NCBI GenBank assembly: GCA_951812615.1
Contig: CATOSU010000002.1
Span: 1,488,001 to 1,552,000, forward strand
Reading direction: 5' to 3'
From: an uncultured Paracoccaceae bacterium
GTDB taxonomy: Bacteria; Pseudomonadota; Alphaproteobacteria; Rhodobacterales; Rhodobacteraceae
Length of the DNA: 64,000 nt
Shown here: in pieces, positions 36,379 through 47,481 of the stretch
How the letters are laid out: each line of letters opens with the position of its first letter
Position numbering within the stretch: the first letter of the stretch is position 1
Program-made: the position numbers and the translations under genes
Notes under the pieces: model-generated
What the model was told of the DNA's origin: nothing
What the model saw: only the letters and a program-made list of their open reading frames with translations
Databases searched by the model: none

Positions 36379-38276
36379 TCTGCGGCCTCCGGACGAATGT
36401 AGCCGGCGAGCGTTTCGGCTGTGAAAGGTTTGAACAGGACCGGCGCCCGGGCCTGCGCCTTGCGGACCAGCGGTTCGCCCGGCGGCAGCGACGTCATCAG
36501 CAGGGCGGGCCGGTCGGGGCCGTGCAGCCGCTCCAGCAGGTCGAGCCCGGTGCCTTCGCCCTCGAGGTTGAGGTCGGACAGGATCAGGGCAATATCCGGC
36601 AGATCCGCGGCCAGCGCCGCGGCCTCGTCAGCCGACACCGCCTCGATCACGGAATAGCCCAGCGTCATCAGCATGTCGCGGAACGCGGCGCGCAGTTCCT
36701 CGCTGTCTTCGACCAACAGCGCCAGACCCCCCGCCGCCGTCGGGGCCGGCCGGTAGGGCAGGCGCAGGGTGACGCAGGCACCGTTTTCCGTGTTGGACAG
36801 CTGCAGATCGCCACCGGCCAGCTTGACCATGTCGTAAACCATCGGCAGGCCCAGCCCCGACCCCTCCCCGCCCTTGGTGGTAAAAAACGGGTCCAGCGCC
36901 ATGTTCATCGCGTCCTGCGAAAACCCCGGACCGGTGTCCGACACCCTGATTTCGATCCAGGTCCGGTCGATGCCCAATGCACTCAGCACGATTTGCCCGC
37001 TAACGCCGCAGGCGTCCCGCGCATTCAGGATCAGGTTCAGCAAGGCATCCTGCAACATGCCCGGATCCAGCATCAGGATTTCATCGGGCGTATTGTCCAG
37101 AACCGACAGGCCGGTGTCCCGCGGCAGGCTGGGCCCGGCCAGAATCTTGAGGTCGGCCAGCAGGGTGTGCAGGTTCGTCGGTTCCGGACGCAGCGTCCGG
37201 TGCCCGGTCATGTCGGCGATCCGGTTCAGCAGGCGCCCGCCCCGGTTCGCGGCTGCGCGGGTCGCCTCGATCATCGCATCCGCCTCGGCGCCAAGCTCCA
37301 TGTTCGACAGCTTGCTCTGCATCCCGAGGATGATCGTCAGCAGGTTGGAAAAATCATGGGCCAGCCCGGAGGTCATCTGTGCCGCCAGCGCGCGGCGGCG
37401 GGTCTGCTGCAGGGCCGCCCGGGCCTGCGTTTCCTCGGTGACGTCCGTCGACAGGATGTAGACCCCTCCGTTCGGGTCGGGCGTGAAGGCAACCCGGATC
37501 CGGCGCGAGCTGTGATCCTCGGTAAACTCGAAAACAGGGTTCTGGCCGCTATACGCCGCTTCCAGATGCGGTTTGATCCGGCTGTAGGCATAGGCGCCGA
37601 GGGCATCGGAAACATGACGGCCCAGAATTTCCGCGTTTCGGCCCGGCAGAACCGAGCCGAGCCGCAGGTTCGAATAGGTGTAATACCCGTCCGCGTCCAC
37701 GTGGGCGATATGCGCCGGCAGCATCTCGGTCGTCATGCGGGTGCGCGCCTCGATCTCGGTCAGCTGCCGTTTGGCCTCCTCCAGCGCGGTGATGGTCGCG
37801 GCCAGTTTCCGGTTCGTGGCCGACAGTTCTCCGGCATGGGCCAGCACCTGATCCGACATCTCCTCGGATCTGGCCCGCAACAGCATTTCGGACTGTTTGG
37901 TGCGGGTTACATCCGTGTAAACGGCGACCCAGCCACCCTGCGGCAGGGGCGAGCCTTCGACACTGATGGTGCGGCCATTCGCGCGGGTCCGTTCGACATA
38001 ATGCGGTTCGAACGCCAGCGCCTGATCGACCCGATCCTGCACAAAGCGATCGACGTCGTCGATCGGCCCGTATTCACCGGTCTCGACCAGATGGCGGATG
38101 GTTTCCCCGAAACCGGCGCCCGGTGTCGCCAGCCTGTCGGGAATGCTGAACATCTCCCGGAACCGCCGGTTGCACAGCACCAGCCGCAGGTCGCCATCAT
38201 AAATCGACAGGGCCTGCGCAATCAGATTCAGACCGGCTGTTGTGAGCGACTTTATCTGGTGTTCCGGCAAGGCCAT
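36375..38276 (-). CDS. PAS-domain hybrid histidine kinase
   Basis: A 633-residue cytosolic kinase with no membrane helix. The order is a PAS_7-like domain (about 15-125), a short coiled coil, a PAS domain (180-285), a dimerisation helix with His307 (LAHDFSNLL), a HATPase domain (LILNARDAC, DTGPGF, GEGSGLGLPM) and a C-terminal receiver (from about 520; LILSDLNLEGEG). Its lack of membrane segments suggests an internal signal. It lies divergent from the acyl-CoA ligase gene, which it may help control together with the overlapping response regulator. Confidence 0.92.
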   Translation of the reverse strand: MALPEHQIKSLTTAGLNLIAQALSIYDGDLRLVLCNRRFREMFSIPDRLATPGAGFGETIRHLVETGEYGPIDDVDRFVQDRVDQALAFEPHYVERTRANGRTISVEGSPLPQGGWVAVYTDVTRTKQSEMLLRARSEEMSDQVLAHAGELSATNRKLAATITALEEAKRQLTEIEARTRMTTEMLPAHIAHVDADGYYTYSNLRLGSVLPGRNAEILGRHVSDALGAYAYSRIKPHLEAAYSGQNPVFEFTEDHSSRRIRVAFTPDPNGGVYILSTDVTEETQARAALQQTRRRALAAQMTSGLAHDFSNLLTIILGMQSKLSNMELGAEADAMIEATRAAANRGGRLLNRIADMTGHRTLRPEPTNLHTLLADLKILAGPSLPRDTGLSVLDNTPDEILMLDPGMLQDALLNLILNARDACGVSGQIVLSALGIDRTWIEIRVSDTGPGFSQDAMNMALDPFFTTKGGEGSGLGLPMVYDMVKLAGGDLQLSNTENGACVTLRLPYRPAPTAAGGLALLVEDSEELRAAFRDMLMTLGYSVIEAVSADEAAALAADLPDIALILSDLNLEGEGTGLDLLERLHGPDRPALLMTSLPPGEPLVRKAQARAPVLFKPFTAETLAGYIRPEAAE

Positions 38277-38350
38277 TTTTCTCTCCAGCAGGGCCGTTTT
38301 CTAGCATGTGTTCGGAGGCGCGAAAAGCCGGCGCGCGCCTGACCCGGCTC

Positions 38351-38370
38351 GTAACAATTCGTAATATTCG
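38351..38370. promoter_or_regulatory. Direct repeat, possible response-regulator operator
   Basis: GTAACAATTC is followed immediately by GTAATATTCG, two half-sites at a 10-bp period as OmpR-type regulators bind. It lies between the divergent kinase and acyl-CoA ligase genes. Confidence 0.45.
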
Positions 38371-38480
38371 GGCAATCATCAGGAAAAAGTTGACGCCGAC
38401 ATTCCGCATCGGTCCACTGTGCCGAGATTCGCACAAGCGGACGAGATCGGCCGGTACGCCGGTTTGGGAGGAGAACGACA

Positions 38481-40451
<1,971 letters not shown>

Positions 40452-40554
40452 GCGGGCCGGACGGACGCCGCTCGGCCTGCGGCCATCGCCCCGCCCGCCG
40501 TCCCGCAGCCGTGCGTGTCTGCAGCGGCCGGGCGCGCGATGAGAGGGCGGAATT

Positions 40555-40575
40555 GAGTATTTGGACAAAGATGAA
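40555..40575 (+). repeat. Intergenic repeat, copy 2
   Basis: GAGTATTTGGACAAAGATGA followed by A, in the 139-bp gap before livG. It matches the copies at 17215 and 50552. An upstream TTG inside it could be mistaken for a start of livG. Confidence 0.75.
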
Positions 40576-40590
40576 GCAGGGGTGGGTGTG

Positions 40591-41409
40591 ATGCTGGATC
40601 AGGCGGAAGGCTACACCACCGCGGATGGTCGCAAGATCGGCGGCGTGGTGATGGAAATGAAGAATATCACCCTGAAGTTCGGCGGGGTGACGGCGATCAA
40701 GGACATTTCCTTTGACATCCGCGAGGGCGAGATCCGCGCGATCATTGGTCCCAACGGGGCCGGGAAATCGTCGATGCTGAACGTGGTTTCGGGGTTCTAC
40801 GTGCCGCAGGAAGGCGAAGTTTGGTATCGCGGGGCGCCGCGGCCGCCGATGAAGCCGTACGAGGTTGCCCGGCAGGGCATTGCCCGGACGTTTCAGAACA
40901 TCGCTCTGTTCGAGGGAATGAGCGTTCTGGACAACGTGATGACCGGCCGGCTGACCCATATGTCGGCGGGGATCGGGGCGCAGGCGATCTGGAAAGGTAA
41001 GGCCGAGGCGGAGGAAACCGCGAACCGGGAAGTTGCTGAAAAGATTATCGATTTTCTGGAAATTCAGTCGATCCGCAAGACCCCGGTGGCGCGGCTGCCA
41101 TACGGGTTGAAGAAGCGTGTGGAGCTGGCGCGGGCGCTGGCGGCGGAGCCGCAGCTGTTGTTGCTGGACGAGCCGATGGCGGGGATGAATGTCGAGGAGA
41201 AAGAGGACATGTGCCGCTTTGTTCTTGATGTGAATGATGAATTTGGCACCACCATCGCGCTGATCGAGCATGACATGGGTGTGGTCATGGACCTCTCGGA
41301 CCGGGTTGTGGTGATGGATTACGGCAAGAAGATCGGGGACGGGACACCGGACGAAGTGCGCGCGAACCAGGAGGTGATCGACGCGTATCTGGGGGTGAGT
41401 CATGACTGA
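40591..41409 (+). CDS. livG: Branched-chain-type ABC transporter ATP-binding protein LivG
   Basis: A 272-residue ABC ATPase with Walker A GPNGAGKS, an atypical signature segment LPYGLKKRVELARAL where LSGGQQ is usual (LPYG is normal for LivG), Walker B LLLLDEPMAG and switch His in IALIEHDMG. The C-terminal LivG extension is present (DEVRANQEVIDAYLG). The ATG at 40591 is chosen because a TTG thirty bases upstream lies inside a repeated intergenic motif. It works with LivF, LivH, LivM and LivK in this cluster. Confidence 0.92.
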   Translation: MLDQAEGYTTADGRKIGGVVMEMKNITLKFGGVTAIKDISFDIREGEIRAIIGPNGAGKSSMLNVVSGFYVPQEGEVWYRGAPRPPMKPYEVARQGIARTFQNIALFEGMSVLDNVMTGRLTHMSAGIGAQAIWKGKAEAEETANREVAEKIIDFLEIQSIRKTPVARLPYGLKKRVELARALAAEPQLLLLDEPMAGMNVEEKEDMCRFVLDVNDEFGTTIALIEHDMGVVMDLSDRVVVMDYGKKIGDGTPDEVRANQEVIDAYLGVSHD

Positions 41410-41495
41410 GACCCAGGTGATTTCCGTACACAGACCGTACACCCCCTGTACACCGCCGCAGCGCAGCAACGACGCGCGGGAAAAAGGAGCAACCC

Positions 41496-42491
41496 ATGCC
41501 TGATCAATTTCTCTTTGCGGTCGAGGTCACGCTCAACGGTCTGATGGCCGGGGTGCTTTACGCGCTGGTGGCGCTGGGCTTTGTGCTGATCTTCAAGGCC
41601 TCGGGCATCTTCAACTTTGCGCAGGGTGTGATGGCGCTTTTTGCGGCGGCGACGCTGGTCGGGATCATGGACGGGCAGGTGCCGTTTTCGCACCTGATCA
41701 ACTCGATCTTCGGGACCAGTGTGCATCACTTCGGCTGGCACGTGCCGGCGCTGCTGGCGATCCTGCTGACCATCCTTGTGATGGTCGCGCTGGCCTGGCT
41801 GGTGCAGTATTTCGTGATGCGGCACCTGGTGAACCAGGAGCCGATCATCCTGTTCATGGCGACGATCGGGCTGGCTTATTTCCTTGAAGGGTTCAGCGAT
41901 CTGATGTGGGGGTCGGAGATCAAGACGCTGGATGTCGGGCTGCCGCAGGGCGGGTCGTTCTGGATCGAGGATCTGACCGCCGGGCTGGGGTCCGACAACT
42001 TCTATGGCTTCTTCATCGACCGGCTGGATATCGTTGCCACGGTGATCGCCGCGGTTCTGGTGGTCGCTTTGGTGGCGTTCAGCCAGTACACCAAGCAGGG
42101 CCGCGCGATGCGGGCCGTGGCCGACGACCATCAGGCGGCGTTGTCGGTGGGCATTTCGCTGAACTTCATCTGGGTTCTGGTGTGGTCGCTGGCCGGGTTT
42201 GTGGCGCTGGTTGCCGGGATCGTCTGGGGCACCAAATCGGGCGTGCAGTTTTCGCTGTCGCTGATCGCGCTGAAGGCGCTGCCGGTGCTGATGCTGGGCG
42301 GGTTCACTTCGATCCCCGGCGCGATTGTCGGCGGGCTGATCATCGGGGTGGGTGAGAAGCTGTTTGAATTTGCCATCGGCCCGCTGGTGGGTGGGGCGAC
42401 CGAGAACTGGTTCGCCTATGTGCTGGCGCTGATCTTCCTCGTGTTCCGGCCGCAGGGGCTGTTCGGCGAGAAAATCATCGAGAGGGTGTAG
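41496..42491 (+). CDS. livH: Branched-chain-type ABC permease LivH
   Basis: A 331-residue inner-membrane permease with about eight helices. LivH features are NGLMAGVLYALVALGFVLIF at the N terminus and GFTSIPGAIVGGLIIGVGE near the end. AAAAAGGAG precedes the ATG. With LivM it forms the pore of a hydrophobic/polar acid importer. It follows livG after an 86-bp gap. Confidence 0.93.
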   Translation: MPDQFLFAVEVTLNGLMAGVLYALVALGFVLIFKASGIFNFAQGVMALFAAATLVGIMDGQVPFSHLINSIFGTSVHHFGWHVPALLAILLTILVMVALAWLVQYFVMRHLVNQEPIILFMATIGLAYFLEGFSDLMWGSEIKTLDVGLPQGGSFWIEDLTAGLGSDNFYGFFIDRLDIVATVIAAVLVVALVAFSQYTKQGRAMRAVADDHQAALSVGISLNFIWVLVWSLAGFVALVAGIVWGTKSGVQFSLSLIALKALPVLMLGGFTSIPGAIVGGLIIGVGEKLFEFAIGPLVGGATENWFAYVLALIFLVFRPQGLFGEKIIERV

Positions 42492-42496
42492 AGCGC

Positions 42497-42919
42497 GTGC
42501 GGCTTCCTGCACATATCGCAGCGGTCTGGCTGATGCTGGTGGCACCGGCATTTGCCGCCTGTGTCGACGGGGCCGAGGGGCCGCAGCGGGCGCCGTTCGA
42601 GATCCTCAAGGCCGCGGTGCTGAACGGGGATTTCGACAGCGCGGCGGCACAGATCGATCTGGGCGGGAACCGCGAGAACGAAGTGGTTGCGGCGCTGGCG
42701 CGGCTGTCGCGGGCCGGGGTCAGCACGTTCGATCACTGCATCCTGCTGACGCGCCGGCAGCACAGTCCGAATTTCACCACCGAGATCGTGTATTACTCGG
42801 ACGGGGCCGACACCGAATACTGGTTGTTGCTGTCGGGTGTGCAGATCGACGGCAAAACACGGCTGATCGATGTGCAACTGAGCAATAGCTACAAGAAATT
42901 CCGGGAGTGGCTTCAATGA
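42497..42919 (+). CDS. Small secreted protein inside the liv operon
   Basis: A 140-residue protein starting at GTG, five bases after livH, with a Sec signal peptide (VWLMLVAPAFA, cleavage near residue 21). The mature part has two Cys (one directly after the cleavage site, one in FDHCILLTRR) and a beta-rich end. The family is not recognised. The Cys after the signal is not in a convincing lipobox. Its tight place between livH and livM suggests an accessory role at the periplasmic face. It overlaps the next gene by 4 bp. Confidence 0.72.
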   Translation: MRLPAHIAAVWLMLVAPAFAACVDGAEGPQRAPFEILKAAVLNGDFDSAAAQIDLGGNRENEVVAALARLSRAGVSTFDHCILLTRRQHSPNFTTEIVYYSDGADTEYWLLLSGVQIDGKTRLIDVQLSNSYKKFREWLQ

Positions 42920-43173
42920 ACAAGCTCGTCGCAATTGTGAACGTCATCGCCTGGTCGGGTTTCTGGGCGTTCGGGTATATTGCCGTGACCGCCGAGGGGC
43001 TGTCGAACAACCAGCTGACCGTTGCCGCCGTGATTGCCTTTGCAGGCTTTGTCACCGGCATTCTGGCTTACATGAAACTGATCCGGGCATCCGAACAGAC
43101 GGGCTATGCCAGGAAATCGAACCAACTGGACGCGGACAGCAGACACCGCGCCCATTCTCAGGGGAGTGTCTGA
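42916..43173 (+). CDS. Small two-helix membrane protein inside the liv operon
   Basis: An 85-residue protein with two hydrophobic helices (VNVIAWSGFWAFGYIAV; VAAVIAFAGFVTGILAYM) and a hydrophilic C-terminal tail. The ATG overlaps the stop of the preceding gene by 4 bp, and livM follows after three bases, so it is firmly in the operon. No family is recognised. It may help assemble or tune the permease pair. Confidence 0.72.
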   Translation: MNKLVAIVNVIAWSGFWAFGYIAVTAEGLSNNQLTVAAVIAFAGFVTGILAYMKLIRASEQTGYARKSNQLDADSRHRAHSQGSV

Positions 43174-43176
43174 ACC

Positions 43177-44253
43177 ATGTTTTACCGCGAAGCTGGTGAT
43201 TTCAGCACCACGTATTCACAGGACAGCCAGACCTTCCCGATCAAGTTCGACCGGTATCGTTATTATGTGGTGATGGCGGTGGCATTTCTGGTGGTGCCGT
43301 TCCTGATCAACGACTATTGGGCCAACGCCGTGATGCTGCCCTTCCTGATCTACGCGATTGCGGCGATCGGGCTGAACATCCTGACCGGGTATTGCGGGCA
43401 GGTGTCGCTGGGCACCGGCGGGTTCATGGCGGTGGGGGCCTATGCCTGTTACAAGCTGATGACGGCCATGCCCGACGTGAACATCTTCTTTCACGTCATT
43501 CTGGCCGGGGGCATCACCGCGATTGTCGGGGTGCTGTTCGGATTGCCGTCGCTCAGGATCAAGGGGTTCTACCTTGCCGTTGCGACGCTGGCGGCGCAGT
43601 TCTTTCTGGTCTGGCTCTTCAACCGGGTGCCGTGGTTCTACAACTACTCGGCCTCCGGGCAGATCAGTTCGCCCGAGCGGACAGTGTTCGGCATTCCGGT
43701 GACCGGGGCCAATACCGATGCATGGGCGACATATCTCTTCTGTCTGGTGTTCTGCGCCGGGTCGGCGATCATTGCGCGGAACCTGACGCGCGGTTCGCTG
43801 GGACGGACGTGGATGGCGATCCGCGACATGGATATCGCCGCCGAGATCATCGGTGTGAACCCGTTGCGGGCCAAGCTGACGGCCTTTGCGCTCAGTTCGT
43901 TTTTCGTCGGCGTCTCGGGCGCGCTGTTTTTCTCCGTGTATCTTGGCGCGGTCGAGGTCGGCGAAGTGTTCGGCATCAACAAATCGTTCCTGGTGCTGTT
44001 CATGGTGATCATTGGCGGGCTGGGATCCATTTTCGGCAGCTTTGCCGGTGCGGCCTTTCTGGTGCTGCTGCCGGTTCTGCTCAAGCTGGTGGGTGTCGAC
44101 ATGCTGGGCTGGGCCACGGATATCGTGGCGCATATCCAGCTGGTCGTTGTCGGGTTGCTGATTGTGGTGTTCCTGATCATGGAGCCGCACGGGCTGGCCC
44201 AGTTATGGCGGCTGGCGAAGGAAAAACTGAGATTGTGGCCCTTCCCCCATTAG
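43177..44253 (+). CDS. livM: Branched-chain-type ABC permease LivM
   Basis: A 358-residue membrane permease with the LivM hallmarks LNILTGYCGQVSLGTGGFMAVGAYA (shown as family motif, abbreviated) and IIGGLGSIFGSFAGAAFLV. The N-terminal 30 residues are an extended hydrophilic start. GGGGAG lies upstream of the ATG. It pairs with LivH. The gene ends 74 bp before the binding-protein gene. Confidence 0.93.
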   Translation: MFYREAGDFSTTYSQDSQTFPIKFDRYRYYVVMAVAFLVVPFLINDYWANAVMLPFLIYAIAAIGLNILTGYCGQVSLGTGGFMAVGAYACYKLMTAMPDVNIFFHVILAGGITAIVGVLFGLPSLRIKGFYLAVATLAAQFFLVWLFNRVPWFYNYSASGQISSPERTVFGIPVTGANTDAWATYLFCLVFCAGSAIIARNLTRGSLGRTWMAIRDMDIAAEIIGVNPLRAKLTAFALSSFFVGVSGALFFSVYLGAVEVGEVFGINKSFLVLFMVIIGGLGSIFGSFAGAAFLVLLPVLLKLVGVDMLGWATDIVAHIQLVVVGLLIVVFLIMEPHGLAQLWRLAKEKLRLWPFPH

Positions 44254-44327
44254 GGAGGGGTGCAAACCGGCGGGCGGTGTCCGCCACCGAGAAGTGACAT
44301 CGGATATAACCAAAGGGAGGACCCCCG

Positions 44328-45611
44328 ATGAAGAAGAGACTGGCAACAATCGCGCTGGGCGCGGTGATGGCAGCAGGACCGGCAATGGCCGATCTGGTGA
44401 TGCCGTTGCTCAGCTACCGGACCGGGCCGTACGCAGCCAACGGTATTCCGTTTGCTGATGGTATGACCGACTATTTCACGCTGCTGAACGAGCGTGATGG
44501 CGGGATCGGCGGCGTTCCGGTTCGCGTTCTGGAATGCGAAACCGGGTACAACACCGAAAAGGGTGTTGAATGCTACGAATCCACCAAGGGCGAAGGCGCG
44601 CTGGTGTATCAGCCGCTGTCGACCGGCATTACCTATCAGCTGATCCCCAAGGGCACTGCTGACGGTGTGCCGATCCACTCGATGGGGTATGGCCGGACCT
44701 CGGCCAAGAACGGCAAGGTGTTCAGCCACATCTTCAACTATCCGGCCAACTACTGGGACGGTGCGTCGATCGCGATCAACCACATTCTGGATGTGAACGG
44801 CGGCGACATCAAAGGCAAGAAGATCGCGCTGGTTTACCACAACTCGGCCTATGGCAAGGAGCCGATCCGCACGCTGGAAGAGCTGGCCAAGATCCACGGC
44901 TACGAGTTCAGCGCGCTGCCGGTTGATCACCCGGGTCAGGAACAGAAGTCGCAGTGGCTGCAGATCCGGCGCGAGCGTCCGGACTATGTTCTGATGTGGG
45001 GCTGGGGCGTGATGAACCAGGTTGCCATTCAGGAAGCCGCGAACATCCGCTTCCCGATGGAAAACTTCATCGGCATCTGGTGGTCGGGTTCGGAAAACGA
45101 CGTGCTGCCGGTGGGTGACGGTGCCCATGGTTACAAGGCGCTGGCGCTGGCCAACCCGGGTGCGGCCTATCCGATCTATGACGATCTGAAGACGCATGTC
45201 TATGACGCGGGCAAGTCCGCGGGTGCAGGCGATCAGACCGGAACCGTGCTGTATAATCGTGGCATGTATGCTGCGCTGCTGGCGGCGGAAGCCGTGAAGA
45301 AGGCGCAGGAAATCCACGGTGAAGCGGACATCACCCCGGCGATGATGCGCGATGGCATGGAAGCCCTGTCGCTGAGCGAAGAAGACATGGCGGCGCTGGG
45401 TCTGCCGGACTTCGGACCGGCCTTCACGGTGACCTGTGACAACCACGGCGGTGGTGGTCTGGGCAAGGTTCAGCAGTGGGATGCCAAGGCCAAGACGTGG
45501 TCGGTGATCACTGACTGGATCGAAAGCGACAAGTCGGTCATCGACCAGCTGGTTGCCGAAGACAGCGCGGCCTACGCGTCTGAAAACAACATCGAGGAGC
45601 GCTGCAACTAA
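44328..45611 (+). CDS. livK: Branched-chain-type ABC substrate-binding protein LivK
   Basis: A 427-residue periplasmic binding protein of the type I (LivJ/AmiC-like) fold, with a signal peptide ending near residue 21 (GPAMA). Motifs include FADGMTDYFTLLNERDGGIGG (in part) and EDYV-type central strands such as RPDYVLMWGWGVMNQ. The codon pattern looks optimised, suggesting high expression. It has an AAGGGAGG ribosome site and a strong hairpin after the stop. The ligand is unknown; the CoA ligases on both sides suggest a carboxylic acid rather than an amino acid. Confidence 0.92.
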   Translation: MKKRLATIALGAVMAAGPAMADLVMPLLSYRTGPYAANGIPFADGMTDYFTLLNERDGGIGGVPVRVLECETGYNTEKGVECYESTKGEGALVYQPLSTGITYQLIPKGTADGVPIHSMGYGRTSAKNGKVFSHIFNYPANYWDGASIAINHILDVNGGDIKGKKIALVYHNSAYGKEPIRTLEELAKIHGYEFSALPVDHPGQEQKSQWLQIRRERPDYVLMWGWGVMNQVAIQEAANIRFPMENFIGIWWSGSENDVLPVGDGAHGYKALALANPGAAYPIYDDLKTHVYDAGKSAGAGDQTGTVLYNRGMYAALLAAEAVKKAQEIHGEADITPAMMRDGMEALSLSEEDMAALGLPDFGPAFTVTCDNHGGGGLGKVQQWDAKAKTWSVITDWIESDKSVIDQLVAEDSAAYASENNIEERCN

Positions 45612-45620
45612 GCGCCTGAA

Positions 45621-45648
45621 CCGGCCGCCGGGGTGTCCCGGCGGCCGG
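45621..45648. terminator. Strong stem-loop after livK
   Basis: CCGGCCGCCGGG and CCCGGCGGCCGG form a perfect 12-bp stem around GTGT between livK and livF, without a T-tract. It is probably an mRNA stabiliser or partial terminator that raises livK relative to livF. Confidence 0.75.
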
Positions 45649-45678
45649 ACCCCAACCAACGAAACGGAAGACCGCACA

Positions 45679-46503
45679 ATGCTTGACGCCGGACGCACCG
45701 AAGAGACCCTTCTGGAGGCCAACAATATCGAGGTGATCTACAACCACGTGATCCTCGTGCTGAAAGGCGTGAGCCTGAGCGTGCCCAAGGGCGGGATTAC
45801 CGCGCTGCTGGGCGGGAATGGCGCGGGAAAGACGACGACGCTGAAGGCGGTGTCGAATCTGCTGCATTCCGAACGTGGCGAGGTCACCAAGGGCTCGATC
45901 CTTTATCGGGGTGAAAACGTCGCCCATTCCGACCCCTCATATCTGGTCGAAAAAGGCGTGATCCAGGTGATGGAAGGCCGGCATTGCTTTGAGCACCTGA
46001 CGGTCGAGGAAAACCTGCTGACCGGTGCCTATACGCGCAAGGACAGCAAGGCCGATCAGGACGCCCACCTGGAAATGGTCTATACCTATTTCCCCCGTCT
46101 CAAGGAACGCCGCCGGTCACAGGCCGGCTATACCTCGGGCGGTGAACAGCAGATGACAGCCATCGGCCGCGCGCTGATGTCCAGCCCGGAAACCATTCTG
46201 CTGGACGAACCCAGCATGGGGCTGGCGCCGCAGCTGGTCGAAGAGATTTTCGGGATCGTCAAGGATCTCAACGAAAAGGAAGGCGTGTCCTTCCTGCTGG
46301 CCGAACAGAACACCAACGTTGCCCTGCGCTTTGCGCATTACGGGTATATTCTGGAAAGCGGCCGGATCGTGATGGACGGGCCTGCGGCGGAACTGCGGGA
46401 AAACCCGGATGTGAAGGAATTCTATCTGGGCATGTCCGAAGAAGGCCGCAAATCGTTCCGTGATGTCCGCTCGTATCGCCGCCGCAAGCGTTGGCTGAGC
46501 TGA
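45679..46503 (+). CDS. livF: Branched-chain-type ABC transporter ATP-binding protein LivF
   Basis: A 274-residue ABC ATPase with Walker A GGNGAGKT, signature YTSGGEQQMTAIGRAL and Walker B ILLDEPSMGLAP. The C-terminal end is basic (SYRRRKRWLS). The ATG at 45679 is chosen because LivF homologues start about there and the longer frame would run through the hairpin. It completes the transporter. The stop is 5 bp from the convergent two-copy-domain gene. Confidence 0.93.
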   Translation: MLDAGRTEETLLEANNIEVIYNHVILVLKGVSLSVPKGGITALLGGNGAGKTTTLKAVSNLLHSERGEVTKGSILYRGENVAHSDPSYLVEKGVIQVMEGRHCFEHLTVEENLLTGAYTRKDSKADQDAHLEMVYTYFPRLKERRRSQAGYTSGGEQQMTAIGRALMSSPETILLDEPSMGLAPQLVEEIFGIVKDLNEKEGVSFLLAEQNTNVALRFAHYGYILESGRIVMDGPAAELRENPDVKEFYLGMSEEGRKSFRDVRSYRRRKRWLS

Positions 46504-46507
46504 GGGC

Positions 46508-47353
46508 TCAGCCTTGCGCTTCCGCTTCCGCTCTCAATTCCCCGATCAGCTCCAGTGCCTCTTCGCGAGTGTTGCGGATGTTGGGTCGGAACGCCTGTGT
46601 TTCGGCGCGCATGCGGATGTCGGCTTCGGTCTCGGAGCCGGCGGCAAAGCGCACGGAGCCCAGAGAGGCGGCCTCGTTCAGCCGCTTGCCGCGCTGGCTG
46701 TAGCGTATCCACGCGGCCGGCATAATCTCGCAGCCGTTGAGGTTGACCAGAAAGAACCACTTCCGGTCCGTCTCGCGGATGCGGTCTTCGATGTAGTCAT
46801 AGAAATCGTCCACGTCGCGGGAATGATGAAACGCAAAATGCGAAAAATCCGCTTCCATAATCAGCGAATCTTCGTGGAAGGTCAGCCGGCGGACGAAATC
46901 GGCCAGCACGTAGTTGGGATCGTGGGTGACCCGCTGGCGCCGCTGGCTGGGCAGATCGGCGATGCGCACAAGCGCGTCTTCGCGCGAGGTGAAAAGATTG
47001 GGATCAAACGCTTCGGTATTGGCCGCGCGTTCGATCTGGCGGCGGGTTTCCTCGGAAGCGTCAAAGCGCACCGAACCCATCGAATGCGCAAGGTTGAGCG
47101 CCTTGCCCCGGCGCGAGTATGTGAACCAGGCTTCGGGTTCGATCCGGGTGCCGTTCAGGTTGACGAGGAAGAACCAAAGGTCTTCGCCGGTGTCGGCGAT
47201 CCGCTGTTCCAGAATGTCGTAGAAGCGGTTGACGGTTCGGGAACTGTCGAAACAGAAATCCGAAAAATCAGCTTCCATAATCTGCAACGCGGAGTGAAAA
47301 ACCACTCGGCTGTTGAGTACCTCTGTGCTGATCTCGGCGTCTGTATCAACCAT
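46508..47353 (-). CDS. Unknown protein built of two copies of one ~115-residue domain
   Basis: A 281-residue soluble protein with a clear internal duplication: residues 14-133 and 154-273 align throughout. Shared landmarks are IMEADFS, FFLVNLNG, YS-RRGK/YSQRGK, LGSVRF/MGSVRF and TREEAL/SREDAL. A heptad-like helix precedes each FFLVNLNG strand, giving a mixed alpha/beta pattern that resembles STAS-like or sensor folds, but no family is recognised. GGGAGAA precedes the ATG. It is convergent with livF, and palindromes lie in its upstream gap. Confidence 0.8.
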   Translation of the reverse strand: MVDTDAEISTEVLNSRVVFHSALQIMEADFSDFCFDSSRTVNRFYDILEQRIADTGEDLWFFLVNLNGTRIEPEAWFTYSRRGKALNLAHSMGSVRFDASEETRRQIERAANTEAFDPNLFTSREDALVRIADLPSQRRQRVTHDPNYVLADFVRRLTFHEDSLIMEADFSHFAFHHSRDVDDFYDYIEDRIRETDRKWFFLVNLNGCEIMPAAWIRYSQRGKRLNEAASLGSVRFAAGSETEADIRMRAETQAFRPNIRNTREEALELIGELRAEAEAQG

Positions 47354-47387
47354 GGGTGTTCTCCCTTCAAACCACTAAATTTCGCAA

Positions 47388-47407
47388 CGGTATACAATTG
47401 GATACCG
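47388..47407. promoter_or_regulatory. Palindromic operator-like site
   Basis: CGGTATACAATTGGATACCG is symmetric at 18 of 20 positions, in the gap between the divergent two-copy-domain gene and the PaaK-like ligase gene. The pattern is like GntR-family operators, but no regulator gene is adjacent. Confidence 0.5.
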
Positions 47408-47411
47408 CTAG

Positions 47412-47426
47412 GTGACCTACGGTCAC
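47412..47426. promoter_or_regulatory. Second palindrome in the same gap
   Basis: GTGACC-TAC-GGTCAC is a perfect 6-3-6 inverted repeat, five bases after the previous site. It may be a second regulator site or part of the leader of the ligase mRNA. Confidence 0.4.
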
Positions 47427-47481
47427 TTCTTTTTCAATCGGCCAACATGTCGCGCGGCGCCGGACCGCAGGAGACACCGCA

